Below are positions 42,945 to 51,663 of a stretch of 64,000 nucleotides of DNA, in pieces (positions within the stretch are counted from its first letter, which is position 1; every line of letters begins with the position of its first letter). The DNA is from Maribacter zhoushanensis. GTDB taxonomy: Bacteria; Bacteroidota; Bacteroidia; Flavobacteriales; Flavobacteriaceae. The DNA lies in the NCBI RefSeq assembly GCF_029350975.1, contig NZ_JARKMR010000003.1, positions 517,869 through 581,868 of the forward strand, in the 5' to 3' direction. The notes below the pieces were generated by a model, which worked only from the letters and a program-made list of their open reading frames with translations, was not told the origin of the DNA and searched no databases. A program made the translations under genes and the position numbers.

Positions 42945-43837
42945 TTATGATATTCAACGTTACACATATTACAAAGTACGATTATAATGCCCCGGTCAGC
43001 TATTGTCATAATATAGCAACATTGCGTCCTAGGGAATCTAAAGGGCAAGAGTTGATATTATATAGTATTGATATCTCACCAGAACCTGCAGAAATAAGTG
43101 AGCGCAAAGACTTCTTCGGAAATTATATCACTCGTTTTTCTATACAGACAGAGCATAAGACTTTGAAGGTTACCACTAAGAGTAAGATCAATAGAGAATA
43201 TGCAAAGTTTCATGAATCGTTCAATAGCGATGCTTGTAAAAGCATTACCATGAACGATGCGCTCGCGGCATTGAACGGCATGCACCCAGAGATACTTGAG
43301 GCAAAGCAATATGTATTAGAATCTATTTTTATTAAAAGAACGGATAAGGCAATTCGTGATTATGCCGAATTATCCTTTAAAGGAGATAGATCTGTTTTTG
43401 AAGCAGCCTATGAATTAATGCAACGTATTTATACCGATTTTGATTTTGATTCAGAATTCTCAACGATTTCAACGCCAATAGAAGAGGTAATGAAAGAGAA
43501 GAAGGGCGTATGTCAAGATTTTGCTCAGATTGCTATAGCTTGTATACGTTCCGTTGGGTTACCAGCTAGATATATTAGTGGGTACATAGAAACCTTGCCG
43601 GCGCCCGGTAAAGAGAAGTTAGTAGGTGCAGATGCATCTCACGCTTGGTTTGCTATTTATATACCAGGTTTTGGATGGGTAGACTTTGATCCAACAAATA
43701 ATCAAATACCAAAAGACCAACATATTGTTGTGGGTTGGGGTAGAGATTATTATGATGTGCCTCCTTTAAAAGGAGTCGTGTATGGTAGTGGTCAGAGTAA
43801 ACTGAATGTTGCGGTTGATATTGCTGCGGTGGTTTAA
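42941..43837 (+). CDS. Transglutaminase family protein
   Basis: A 298-residue protein of COG1305 type: N-terminal beta domain (FNVTHITKYDYNAPVSYCHNIATLRPR), then the papain-like core with the Cys in EKKGVCQDFAQIAIACIR, His in DASHAWFAIYIPGFG and Asp in WVDFDPTNNQ. There is no signal peptide, so it acts inside the cell as a peptidase or acyl transferase, perhaps on an isopeptide made by the ATP-grasp partner. The ATG overlaps the stop of the ATP-grasp gene. The Cys-His-Asp triad is complete in both transglutaminases of the operon. Confidence 0.92.
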   Translation: MIMIFNVTHITKYDYNAPVSYCHNIATLRPRESKGQELILYSIDISPEPAEISERKDFFGNYITRFSIQTEHKTLKVTTKSKINREYAKFHESFNSDACKSITMNDALAALNGMHPEILEAKQYVLESIFIKRTDKAIRDYAELSFKGDRSVFEAAYELMQRIYTDFDFDSEFSTISTPIEEVMKEKKGVCQDFAQIAIACIRSVGLPARYISGYIETLPAPGKEKLVGADASHAWFAIYIPGFGWVDFDPTNNQIPKDQHIVVGWGRDYYDVPPLKGVVYGSGQSKLNVAVDIAAVV

Positions 43838-44035
43838 AAGGAACCTATGGCTTAGATTATAAATAGGCCATTCCCACCAAATCGGTTAGTTCCCCCGAAA
43901 TACCTCATCAGTAGGATGGCCATAGCATTTATGTTATAATTTTTGACTAGTGTTTATACTTATTTTTAAGTACGGCAAACCTAATACCATTTTAAAGAAT
44001 ATGATTACGGTTTTCCGTAACGGTGGCTACTATAT

Positions 44036-44701
44036 TTAAATTAGACCTAAATCTTTTACAATTGCTACAAGGTGAATTGCATTATTGGCATTAAATTGAA
44101 TGCGTAGTTTGTTTAAACGCTTTTCAATAGAACTAAGGCTTGCAGGTGAAATATTCTCTTTTCTATATAAAGCGCTTATTTCATCTTGAGATAAACCTTT
44201 GCTAAGATTATCTAATAATGAAATATCATAATCATCTATTTCAAGTTCGTTTTCACTACTGAATGCATTAGAAACTTCTGGCGATAAGTATTTTTCATCA
44301 TTAGCTATCTCACTTATTGCCGTAGTAAGGTTTTTAAGTCCGGTTCTACTCTTACAAACATATGCATCTATATGATGTTGATTGAAGAGCGTACGTACCG
44401 CCTGTAGTCGGTCTTCGACCGAGTAAACAATTACCTTTAAATTAGGAAATTCAGATTTTAACTTGGCAACCAACGAGTGCCCAGATGGGTAGGTTTGAAA
44501 TCTGTGGTCTACTTTGAATGACAGATCGGATATCACCAGATCAAATGGTATATTATCAAGATCAGCTCTCTTAATTTTTAGGTACGCATCATCACAATAC
44601 TGTACTTGATCTATTTGTATAACTCCCAATTCGGTCAGTAAAGAAAACACACCTTTGTTAATGTCTTCCATATCCTCCGCAACTAAAACTTTTTTGAACA
44701 T
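44036..44701 (-). CDS. LuxR-type response regulator
   Basis: A 221-residue two-domain regulator: a receiver (1-130; LVAEDMEDINKGV, phospho-acceptor Asp in FDLVISDLSF, Lys in VCKSRTGL) and a C-terminal HTH region (KGLSQDEISALYRKENISPASLSSIEKRLNKL). The HTH is somewhat unlike classical NarL/LuxR proteins but has the same placement. It starts 3 bp after the sensor kinase gene, so the two form a classical pair. Targets are unknown; neither the transglutaminase operon nor the alginate genes can be assigned to it by sequence. Confidence 0.87.
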   Translation of the reverse strand: MFKKVLVAEDMEDINKGVFSLLTELGVIQIDQVQYCDDAYLKIKRADLDNIPFDLVISDLSFKVDHRFQTYPSGHSLVAKLKSEFPNLKVIVYSVEDRLQAVRTLFNQHHIDAYVCKSRTGLKNLTTAISEIANDEKYLSPEVSNAFSSENELEIDDYDISLLDNLSKGLSQDEISALYRKENISPASLSSIEKRLNKLRIQFNANNAIHLVAIVKDLGLI

Positions 44702-44704
44702 GCC

Positions 44705-46366
44705 TTAAATTATTATTGATGCCTTAAAGCCATCACCTTGCTTAGATTCAAAATTAATAGTTCCATTTATAGAAGCGATACGGGATTCCGTATGTTGTAG
44801 CCCATTTTTTTTAAAAAGATCACATCCAACGCCATTATCCTTATAATTTATAATCATTTTAGACCCCTCTTTTTTAAAAACTAGAGTAACGAAAGTTGCT
44901 TGGCTATGTTTTCGCATATTGGTCATGAGTTCTTGCAATACCCTGTAAATAGTAGTCTTTTTGAGTTCAGGAACGGTATTCCATGGCATTTTTGAAAGGT
45001 TTCGGGTAATTACTTTTACTTGATCGTTCTTATACCCTAGTAGTAAATCATTTAATTGTAGCCCAAAATCTTCACTAAGATCAATTGCACTATTTTCTCT
45101 AGAAATATCTCGTGTTTTGGTGTAAATTTTTTCCATTTCGTCCAAAATAGCATTGTTGGCACCTAAATTGTTCTCAAGAGAAGTCATCACTTTGTACATA
45201 TCATTCGCTACTTCATCATGCACTTTTTTAGCAATTCTAGTTTCTGTTTTATAGATTTCTTCAATTTTGGCTTTTCGGTATCTATTTCTATAAATAAAAT
45301 AAGAGCCTATTAAAATTAGAAAAATTATAAATGCCAGTGCCTGGTAAGCTAGTCGCTTACGAGATTCAATTTCCTGAAGAAGAATACTAGCTTGTGTTTT
45401 CTTTTGTTCTTCGGCAACATTGTATTTTAAAAACGCATTTTTATTTTCTGCAATTTGTTTGGCATTAGCTATACTGTCAGTTAGTTTTTTGTATTCATGA
45501 ATTAATGGATTTTTGTCCATTTTCATTAGGGTAGAAATTGCATCTAATTTAAAGGAGCTACTATTTATTTTATCTGATAATTCTAACGCCTTTTTAGCAT
45601 ATGTAGCAGCCTTAATAGTATCGTTTCTATCTAAATAATACTCGGCTAAGTGGGTGTTACTTGCATGTAGACCAATGAAATCATTATTTTCTTCACGCAA
45701 TACTAAGGCATCTTTTAAATTTTGTAGCGCTTCGGGTAAATTCAATTTAGATTGTACATGTCCCAAATTATCAACTACTAACGTATATTCATAAGGTTTG
45801 AGTTGCGATTTCTTTGTAGTTAAAAATGTGTATATCTCAAACGCCTTATTATAATTTAATTCATCTTTGTAGATATTGGCCTTATTATTAAGAATGACAA
45901 CACTGTCCTTTAATTTATTGGCTATTTCTAGAGCTTTATCAAAAGTTTTTATAGCTTCAGTAGGGTTTTTTGACGTTCGGTAAATTCGCCCCAGTTGATT
46001 GTACAGACCAACTCTAGAATTAATTAAAGTGTCTTTTGTGGCCATTGCTTCAATTAAGTTTAAAGCTTCTACAACATGGTCTTCACTACTAAAATTATTT
46101 CCAATTTTAAATTCAGCTATAGATAAAAGTCTTAGGTCATAAATAGCATTTAGAGTATCATTTAGGTCTAAGTCTATTTCTTTTTTTTTGGTGTAGTAAT
46201 GAATGGCAGAAGGTAGGTCTTGAGGCTCTGCGGGTTCTATTATCGCTTTTCTGTATATAAAGGAACTATCGGTAGGTGTTTGTGCATTTAATTTTGATGA
46301 AGAGCAAAAAATAAAAATAGCACAGGTTAAAAGACTTAGAAAAACTGAAAATTTATGGTATTTCAT
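44705..46366 (-). CDS. TPR-containing membrane sensor histidine kinase (HisKA_3 type)
   Basis: A 553-residue protein: signal peptide (FLSLLTCAIFIFCSS), a periplasmic region with about six TPR units (residues 60-280, for example NQLGRIYRTSKNPTEAIKTF), a coiled coil, one membrane helix (about 340-360, ALAFIIFLILIGSYFIYR) and a NarX/DesK-like kinase. The phospho-acceptor His is in AKKVHDEVANDMYK, the N-box in LQELMTNMRKHS and the G-box in NYKDNGVGCDL. This architecture is common in Flavobacteriia. The TPR part probably senses a protein or envelope state. It forms an operon with the regulator downstream. Confidence 0.9.
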   Translation of the reverse strand: MKYHKFSVFLSLLTCAIFIFCSSSKLNAQTPTDSSFIYRKAIIEPAEPQDLPSAIHYYTKKKEIDLDLNDTLNAIYDLRLLSIAEFKIGNNFSSEDHVVEALNLIEAMATKDTLINSRVGLYNQLGRIYRTSKNPTEAIKTFDKALEIANKLKDSVVILNNKANIYKDELNYNKAFEIYTFLTTKKSQLKPYEYTLVVDNLGHVQSKLNLPEALQNLKDALVLREENNDFIGLHASNTHLAEYYLDRNDTIKAATYAKKALELSDKINSSSFKLDAISTLMKMDKNPLIHEYKKLTDSIANAKQIAENKNAFLKYNVAEEQKKTQASILLQEIESRKRLAYQALAFIIFLILIGSYFIYRNRYRKAKIEEIYKTETRIAKKVHDEVANDMYKVMTSLENNLGANNAILDEMEKIYTKTRDISRENSAIDLSEDFGLQLNDLLLGYKNDQVKVITRNLSKMPWNTVPELKKTTIYRVLQELMTNMRKHSQATFVTLVFKKEGSKMIINYKDNGVGCDLFKKNGLQHTESRIASINGTINFESKQGDGFKASIII

Positions 46367-46665
46367 TCCTCTAATGTATAAACATTTTATGTATTTGTTT
46401 TTTCATTTGAATCTTGACATCATATAACCGTATACAAATATTATAAGATAAATTGTATTTGCCTTATAGCTAATTGTTTAGTTCATTATGTTATGGTTTT
46501 GTAATTATTTCAAAGAGGTATTACATAAATGCCAAAACAAAAAGAGCACCAAACTTCAGCGTTATGCTAAAGTTTAAATGCCCTTTTCCAACTAACAACT
46601 TAAATATGCACTTTTAAAAGATGCCAATAATTAGAGGAAGTCCAACTAATGACACTTTATATCTT
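46367..46665. other. Intergenic region between kinase and eda
   Basis: 299 bp, AT-rich, holding the leftward promoter of the TPR kinase gene and the terminator of the eda operon (described separately). No gene seen. Confidence 0.5.
46538..46587 (-). terminator. Terminator of the kdgK-pfk-eda operon
   Basis: On the minus strand a long interrupted stem (AAAGGGCA with TGCTCTTT, then AAACTTTAGC with GCTGAAGTTT) ends in a T-rich run. It lies about 80 bp past the eda stop. Confidence 0.75.
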
Positions 46666-47334
46666 CTATGCTCTCAGTTTTTTGATTTTGGCTAATGTAT
46701 CTTTTACCAAAGCTTCTAAACCTGCATAATCTTTATTTTCTAAAATATCTTTACTGATCAATTTTGATCCCATACCAACGCAAGTAACTCCTGCATCGAA
46801 CCAACCTTTTAGGTTGTCTTCATCTGTACTAACCCCACCTGTTGGCATAATACTTGTCCATGGCTGAGGTCCTTTAATTCCTTTAACGAAACCAGGTCCG
46901 TAAAGAGAACCAGGGAATAACTTAACAATCTCACAACCCATTTCTTCAGCCTTATTGATTTCGGTCAATGAACCACAACCAGGAGACCATAAAACTTTTC
47001 TACGGTTACAAACAATTGCAATGTCTTCTCTTAAAGATGGTGTTACAATGAAATTTGCACCAAGAGACATGTAGTATGAAGCTGCACCAGCATCTGTAAT
47101 TGATCCTACGCCCATAATCATACCAGGTAGGTTTTTTATTGCGTATTTGTTCAATTCAGAAAATACTTCGAAAGCGAAATCGCCACGAGCGGTAAATTCC
47201 ATTAAACGTGCACCACCATCATAACAAGCCTGTAAAATCTTTTTACCTAGCTCAATGTCTGGGTGATAGAATAAAGGTACCATACCAGATTCCTTCATTA
47301 CATTTGCTACTTCTATTCTTGAATATTGTGCCAT
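46666..47334 (-). CDS. eda: KDPG aldolase (4-hydroxy-2-oxoglutarate / 2-keto-3-deoxy-6-phosphogluconate aldolase)
   Basis: Splits KDPG into pyruvate and glyceraldehyde-3-phosphate, the last step of alginate monomer breakdown. A 222-residue class I aldolase: ARLMEFTARGDFAFEV holds the catalytic Glu region, MIMGVGSITDAGAASYYMSLG the beta-strand core, GCEIVKLFPGSLYGP the Schiff-base Lys, and MPTGGVSTDEDNLKGWFDAG the phosphate-binding end. It lies 9 bp after the phosphofructokinase gene in the operon kdgK-pfk-eda, directed leftwards from the LacI operator pair. Confidence 0.95.
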   Translation of the reverse strand: MAQYSRIEVANVMKESGMVPLFYHPDIELGKKILQACYDGGARLMEFTARGDFAFEVFSELNKYAIKNLPGMIMGVGSITDAGAASYYMSLGANFIVTPSLREDIAIVCNRRKVLWSPGCGSLTEINKAEEMGCEIVKLFPGSLYGPGFVKGIKGPQPWTSIMPTGGVSTDEDNLKGWFDAGVTCVGMGSKLISKDILENKDYAGLEALVKDTLAKIKKLRA

Positions 47335-47343
47335 TTGAATTTT

Positions 47344-48564
47344 TTATTTCTCAGTTAAAATTTTGTTGAAATCGTAGTCTGAAGGATTGTCCACATATTT
47401 TTTTGCATCCTCATAATCACCTTCACCTACATAGAATAAATTTTGAAAGCATAATTCTGCCAATTCTGAATTGATATTGACCAAGCGAGGAGCAATTTTA
47501 CCGTTCTCATCTTGTATTTCTGATAAGAATAGGGGAGTAATCTCACCTCTAGAATTTGCGGTGACCATACAGCCACTTTTACCTTCGTCAAATAATTTTT
47601 TTACGCCAAGACCTAGTACCGTACAAAGCGTAAGGTCAAAACCTATTGGTCTACAGCAGCGTAATTCATAGCCCAGTTCTACCGGTCTACTTTTAATATC
47701 TATACCTAACTCCTTTAATTTCTTTTGAACGAGCATATTAAAAATATGCGCTTTACTAACATTCCCTAATTCTGGGTGCCCATGATCATCATAAGTGAAT
47801 TTAATTTCACACTTGTCTAATTCAGACTCTGGCATATTATGAAAGACACCTTCACTGATTAATGCAACACCATAATGAATATCTTCTATCTTACGTTTGA
47901 TCATGGATGAAATTACCATTCTTACCACTTTATCAAAAGTGATTGAAGTACGATCAAACATCTCAGGTATGATCATCATAGGGTAGTGGCAGCTGGCAGC
48001 AATGCCAAATGCTAAATGACCCGCAGAACGCCCCATGGTAGACATTACGAACCAGTTTTGGCTGGTACGTGCATCTTCATAAGTTGTATTCCCTATACGT
48101 ACACCTTCATCTTTTGCAGAATGAAAACCAAATGTTGGGTTTCTATCTGGTAACGGTAAATCGTTATCAATAGTTTTAGGTACGTGAATGTTAGAAATTG
48201 AAATGCCTTCTTTTTTTAAAAAGCCAGTAATTCTGTTGGCAGTAGAAGCGGTGTCATCACCACCTATGCTAACCAACAGTTTTACATTATTGTCAATAAA
48301 TAGGCTAGTGTTTAGTTTTTCGTTTTTAGGTTTAAAACGGCTCATTATTAAAGTGGAGCCACCCCTACTGAAAATCCTGTCTGCATGGAAAAAATCGAAT
48401 TCCTTGATTTGCGGATTCTCATCGAAAATTCCTTTAAAACCTTCATGCAAACCTAAAACACGATAATTATCTTTTAAAAAAGCCTTTGCCACGGTACTGA
48501 TTACGGTATTAATACCGGGTGCAGGTCCGCCACCGCAAAGAATTAAAATAGATTTTTTCGACAT
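47344..48564 (-). CDS. 6-phosphofructokinase, pyrophosphate-dependent type
   Basis: A 406-residue PFK of the group A fold. The start KSILILCGGGPAPGINTVI is the nucleotide/phosphate loop; the specificity motif reads GGDDTAST at 101-108, so Asp is at position 104 where ATP enzymes have Gly; the catalytic motif is PKTIDNDLP with Lys130 where ATP enzymes have Gly. The Asp plus Lys combination marks PPi-dependent, reversible PFKs (EC 2.7.1.90). Further motifs: MGRSAGHLAFG and PEMFDR. It is in the kdgK-pfk-eda operon, where a reversible enzyme could carry FBP to fructose-6-phosphate and regain PPi. The donor assignment rests on motifs only. Confidence 0.9.
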   Translation of the reverse strand: MSKKSILILCGGGPAPGINTVISTVAKAFLKDNYRVLGLHEGFKGIFDENPQIKEFDFFHADRIFSRGGSTLIMSRFKPKNEKLNTSLFIDNNVKLLVSIGGDDTASTANRITGFLKKEGISISNIHVPKTIDNDLPLPDRNPTFGFHSAKDEGVRIGNTTYEDARTSQNWFVMSTMGRSAGHLAFGIAASCHYPMMIIPEMFDRTSITFDKVVRMVISSMIKRKIEDIHYGVALISEGVFHNMPESELDKCEIKFTYDDHGHPELGNVSKAHIFNMLVQKKLKELGIDIKSRPVELGYELRCCRPIGFDLTLCTVLGLGVKKLFDEGKSGCMVTANSRGEITPLFLSEIQDENGKIAPRLVNINSELAELCFQNLFYVGEGDYEDAKKYVDNPSDYDFNKILTEK

Positions 48565-48599
48565 TTTTATTTTTTAGAAGGTCTAAAGTAGTTTTCTAA

Positions 48600-49646
48600 T
48601 TATCTAGCAACTCTACCAGAAGCATCACCACCCATAAGTTTTTCAACTTCAGAAACCGTTACTAGGTTGGCATCTCCTTTAATAGTATGTTTTAAACATG
48701 ATGCAGCTACAGCAAAATCAAGTGCATTTTGGTCATCTTCTGGGTATTTCAATAATCCGTAGATTAAACCACCCATGAAAGAATCTCCACCACCAACACG
48801 GTCAACGATATCTGTAATTTGGTATTGACGAGTTTCGTACATTTTAGTACCGTCCCATAAAACACCTGCCCATGTGTTGTGCGATGCAGAGATAGAACCT
48901 CTTAGCGTTGTAATTACCTTTTTAGCTTTAGGGAATTTCTTCATCATCTGCTTACAAACAGATAAGAAAGCTTCCGCTTTAACATCGGCACCATCTTTAT
49001 GTACGTCTAATCCTTCAGGGTGAATTCCAAAATGTTTTTCAGCATCTTCTTCGTTTCCTAAAATGATATCACAATACTCGGTTAATCCTGCCATAACTTT
49101 TTCTCTGTGGGCATCGTCACAGTATGTCCAAAGTTTAGCTCTATAATTTAAATCTGTAGAAATTGTAATTCCTTTTGCACTTGCAGCTTTAACCGCTTCT
49201 AAACAAACATCTGCAGCACCTTGAGAGATAGCTGGCGTAATACCCGTCCAATGAAACCATTCAACACCTTCGAAAACAGCGTCCCAATCGATCATTCCAG
49301 ATTCTATTTCTGAAATAGCTGAATGAGCTCTATCGTAAACTACTTTACTACCTCTAGATACCGCACCGGTTTCTAAGAAGTAGATACCTAAACGATCACC
49401 ACCGTAAACAATTTTATCTACGCCAACGCCTCTTTTACGCATTTCCATCATTGCACATTCCCCAATATCATTTTTTGGTAAACGTGTTACGAAATCTACA
49501 GGAACACCATAGTTAGCTAAAGATACAGCTACGTTAGATTCTCCACCTCCGTAAACTACATCAAAATTATTAGCTTGAGAAAATCTTAAAAATCCTTGTG
49601 GTGCTAAACGAAGCATGATTTCACCGAATGTTACTACTTTTTTCAT
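48600..49646 (-). CDS. kdgK: 2-keto-3-deoxygluconate kinase (PfkB family)
   Basis: Phosphorylates KDG to KDPG with ATP. A 348-residue PfkB-type sugar kinase: VTFGEIMLRLAPQGF at the N-terminus, the GGGESNVAVSLANYG substrate motif and the ATP/anion-hole signature DRVGGGDSFMGGLIYG with the catalytic Asp. It is the first gene of the operon with PPi-PFK (35 bp further) and eda. Its promoter faces the lacI gene across a 150-bp gap with two identical operators, so repression by the LacI protein is very likely. Confidence 0.95.
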   Translation of the reverse strand: MKKVVTFGEIMLRLAPQGFLRFSQANNFDVVYGGGESNVAVSLANYGVPVDFVTRLPKNDIGECAMMEMRKRGVGVDKIVYGGDRLGIYFLETGAVSRGSKVVYDRAHSAISEIESGMIDWDAVFEGVEWFHWTGITPAISQGAADVCLEAVKAASAKGITISTDLNYRAKLWTYCDDAHREKVMAGLTEYCDIILGNEEDAEKHFGIHPEGLDVHKDGADVKAEAFLSVCKQMMKKFPKAKKVITTLRGSISASHNTWAGVLWDGTKMYETRQYQITDIVDRVGGGDSFMGGLIYGLLKYPEDDQNALDFAVAASCLKHTIKGDANLVTVSEVEKLMGGDASGRVAR

Positions 49647-49684
49647 GTTGTTTTATAAGTTTAATATGTACTGATTTATAATTT

Positions 49685-49700
49685 GTTTAATCGATTAACC
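49685..49700. promoter_or_regulatory. LacI operator O1, near kdgK
   Basis: GTTTAATCGATTAACC, a dyad centred on ATCGAT and nearly perfectly symmetric. It lies 39 bp upstream of the kdgK ATG and is the exact reverse complement of the site at 49764-49779. The central CG and TTAA flanks are typical of LacI-family boxes. Confidence 0.8.
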
Positions 49701-49763
49701 ACTTTAGCTAAAAAATAACCAAAACAGACATTTTTTGTTTAAATTAATTAAAGTCTTACTTTT

Positions 49764-49779
49764 GGTTAATCGATTAAAC
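49764..49779. promoter_or_regulatory. LacI operator O2, near lacI
   Basis: GGTTAATCGATTAAAC, 18 bp upstream of the lacI start codon. Centre-to-centre distance to O1 is 79 bp, suitable for a loop made by a tetramer or for independent repression of both promoters. Confidence 0.8.
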
Positions 49780-49796
49780 AAATATATACAAACTAA

Positions 49797-50813
49797 TTGA
49801 ATAAAAAAAGAACAACTTTAAAAGACATTGCAAATGTTTTAAGTATTTCGACGGCAGCTGTGTCCAAAGCTTTAAATGATGATGCACGTATAAGTGTTAA
49901 AACAAAGAAAGCTGTAAAACAGGTAGCCAAAGAATTAAATTATCAGCCTAATCATTTGGCAAGTGCCTTAAGAAAAGGGAAAAGTAAATTAGTTGGGTTG
50001 ATTGTGCCTAGAACTAATAGTAATTTCTTTTCCTCTGTAGTTGAAAATATGGAAGAGGTTCTTGATAAGGCTGGCTACAACATTATAATAACCCAATCTA
50101 ACGAATCGTTTGAAAAGGAGTGTGATAATATTGATACGCTTTTATATTTACAAGTTGATGGTATTATTGCATCAATGGCAAATGAAACGGTTGACCTATC
50201 ATATTATGAAAAAATAAAATCTAACGGTATTCCTTTAATTTTGTTTGATAGGGGAGAGAATGACCTAAATGTTGATTATGTTGGGATCAATGATTATGAT
50301 AGTAGTCATATGATTATAGAGCATTTGGTAGCACAAGGCTGTAAACGTATTGCACATATAGGCGGTTACCGTAGAACAAGAATATTCAATAACAGAATAC
50401 GAGGTTATATAGATGCGATTAAAAAACACAATCTGCCGCACGACGATGAATTGTTGACAGAAAGTAGCCTTACACTAGAAGATGGTAGAAATCAAATAGA
50501 AAAATTATTGGCTTTAAAAAACAGACCTGATGCTGTTTATGTAGCAAGTGATTATGCTGCGTTGGGAGCTTTGCAGGTTTTGAAAGAAAGAAATATCAAA
50601 GTACCTGAAGAAATAAAATTAGTAGGTTTTGGTAATGAACCGTTTACTTCTTTGGTAACACCTTCAATTACAAGTATAAGTCAACATAGTAAACAAATAG
50701 GAAAATTAGCTGCAGAAACCTTTTTAGGTTACGTTGATAAAGATGTGGTGCGTCAATCTTTGAATAAGATAATTTTAGATTCTGAATTGATTGTACGAGA
50801 TTCTTCTAAATAG
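49797..50813 (+). CDS. LacI-family regulator of alginate monomer catabolism
   Basis: A 338-residue LacI/GalR protein: HTH with TLKDIANVLSISTAAVSKALND at residues 7-28, hinge helix region NHLASALRKGKSKLVGLIVP and a periplasmic-binding-protein-like effector domain (VDGIIASMANE, GGYRRTRIFNNRIRGYIDAI). The start codon is TTG at 49797, since no ATG precedes the conserved HTH. It is divergent from kdgK with two identical operators between. The likely inducer is KDG, KDPG or a related uronate derivative, but this is inferred. A strong terminator follows. Confidence 0.93.
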   Translation: MNKKRTTLKDIANVLSISTAAVSKALNDDARISVKTKKAVKQVAKELNYQPNHLASALRKGKSKLVGLIVPRTNSNFFSSVVENMEEVLDKAGYNIIITQSNESFEKECDNIDTLLYLQVDGIIASMANETVDLSYYEKIKSNGIPLILFDRGENDLNVDYVGINDYDSSHMIIEHLVAQGCKRIAHIGGYRRTRIFNNRIRGYIDAIKKHNLPHDDELLTESSLTLEDGRNQIEKLLALKNRPDAVYVASDYAALGALQVLKERNIKVPEEIKLVGFGNEPFTSLVTPSITSISQHSKQIGKLAAETFLGYVDKDVVRQSLNKIILDSELIVRDSSK

Positions 50814-50850
50814 AAAAAGCGTTATTGTAATCTACAATAACGCTTTTTTA
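50814..50850. terminator. Bidirectional terminator lacI / dehR
   Basis: A perfect 16-bp stem (AAAAAGCGTTATTGTA with its complement) and 3-nt loop with A-run and T-run, directly after the lacI stop and 18 bp from the stop of the convergent reductase gene. Confidence 0.92.
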
Positions 50851-50867
50851 TAAAGTATAAATATGTA

Positions 50868-51629
50868 TTAGATACCTAAAGCTTGACCACCACCGATTTG
50901 TACAGTTTCAGCAGTAATGAAAGCAGCATCTTTGCTAGCTAAGAAAGAAACAACACCAGCAACATCTTCTGGCTGACCTAATCTACCTAACATAATATTA
51001 TTAGCCCAAGAAGCGAAAACTTCTGGTTTTGTAGCTTTAATTTGAGCATGGAAAGGAGTGTCAATAGTACCAGGAGATACTGCATTTGCTCTAATACCAT
51101 ATTCAGCTAAATCTTTTGCTAAAGCTCTAGTTAAAGCATGAACTCCTGCTTTAGAGGTACCGTAGATACCAGCACCTGGTCCACCAGCTGTCCATCCTGC
51201 GTTAGATGTATAGTTAATTATTGATGGGTGCTCACCTTTTTTAAGGTAAGGTATTGCTGCTCTTGAAGCAAAGAAAGCAGAATCAAGATTCAAAGCCATA
51301 ACACCTCTGTAAAATTCCGTAGTCATTTCTTCAAAACGAGCTCTACCACCTAGACCACCTGCATTGTTTATAAGCGTGTCAATTTTACCATATTTTTCAC
51401 CGATCGCTTTAATGTTTTTTGCAACCGCTTCTTCATTGGTAACATCAAATCCTAAGTACTCAGCAGTAATACCTTCTGCAGTAAGTTCTTTGATTCTTTC
51501 AGCACCAGCTGCGTCATCTATACCATTTAAGATAACGGTATAACCATCTTGTCCTAACCTTTTAGCAACTGCAAATCCTATTCCTCCAGTTGCTCCTGTA
51601 ATTACTGCTACTTTTCCTTCTGTACTCAT
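50868..51629 (-). CDS. SDR oxidoreductase, probable DEH reductase
   Basis: A 253-residue classical SDR: ITGATGGIGFAVAKRLG for NAD(P) binding, LINNAGGLGGRARFE, catalytic Ser in INYTSNAGW, Tyr and Lys in GIYGTSKAGVHAL, and ANAVSPGTIDTPFH. Within an alginate locus it most likely reduces 4-deoxy-L-erythro-5-hexoseulose uronate (DEH, the open-chain alginate monomer) to KDG; this reductase role is known for SDRs in such clusters. It is co-directional with and 34 bp after the MFS transporter gene. The Gly-rich motif TGATGGIG does not by itself decide between NADH and NADPH. Confidence 0.88.
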   Translation of the reverse strand: MSTEGKVAVITGATGGIGFAVAKRLGQDGYTVILNGIDDAAGAERIKELTAEGITAEYLGFDVTNEEAVAKNIKAIGEKYGKIDTLINNAGGLGGRARFEEMTTEFYRGVMALNLDSAFFASRAAIPYLKKGEHPSIINYTSNAGWTAGGPGAGIYGTSKAGVHALTRALAKDLAEYGIRANAVSPGTIDTPFHAQIKATKPEVFASWANNIMLGRLGQPEDVAGVVSFLASKDAAFITAETVQIGGGQALGI

Positions 51630-51663
51630 GTTATAATTTATTTTAATCTATTCTTAATTCAGT

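Noticed and set aside
43866-43922. Inverted repeat GGCCAT/ATGGCC after the second transglutaminase gene
   Set aside because: The loop is about 45 nt and no T-run follows; too weak to call a terminator.
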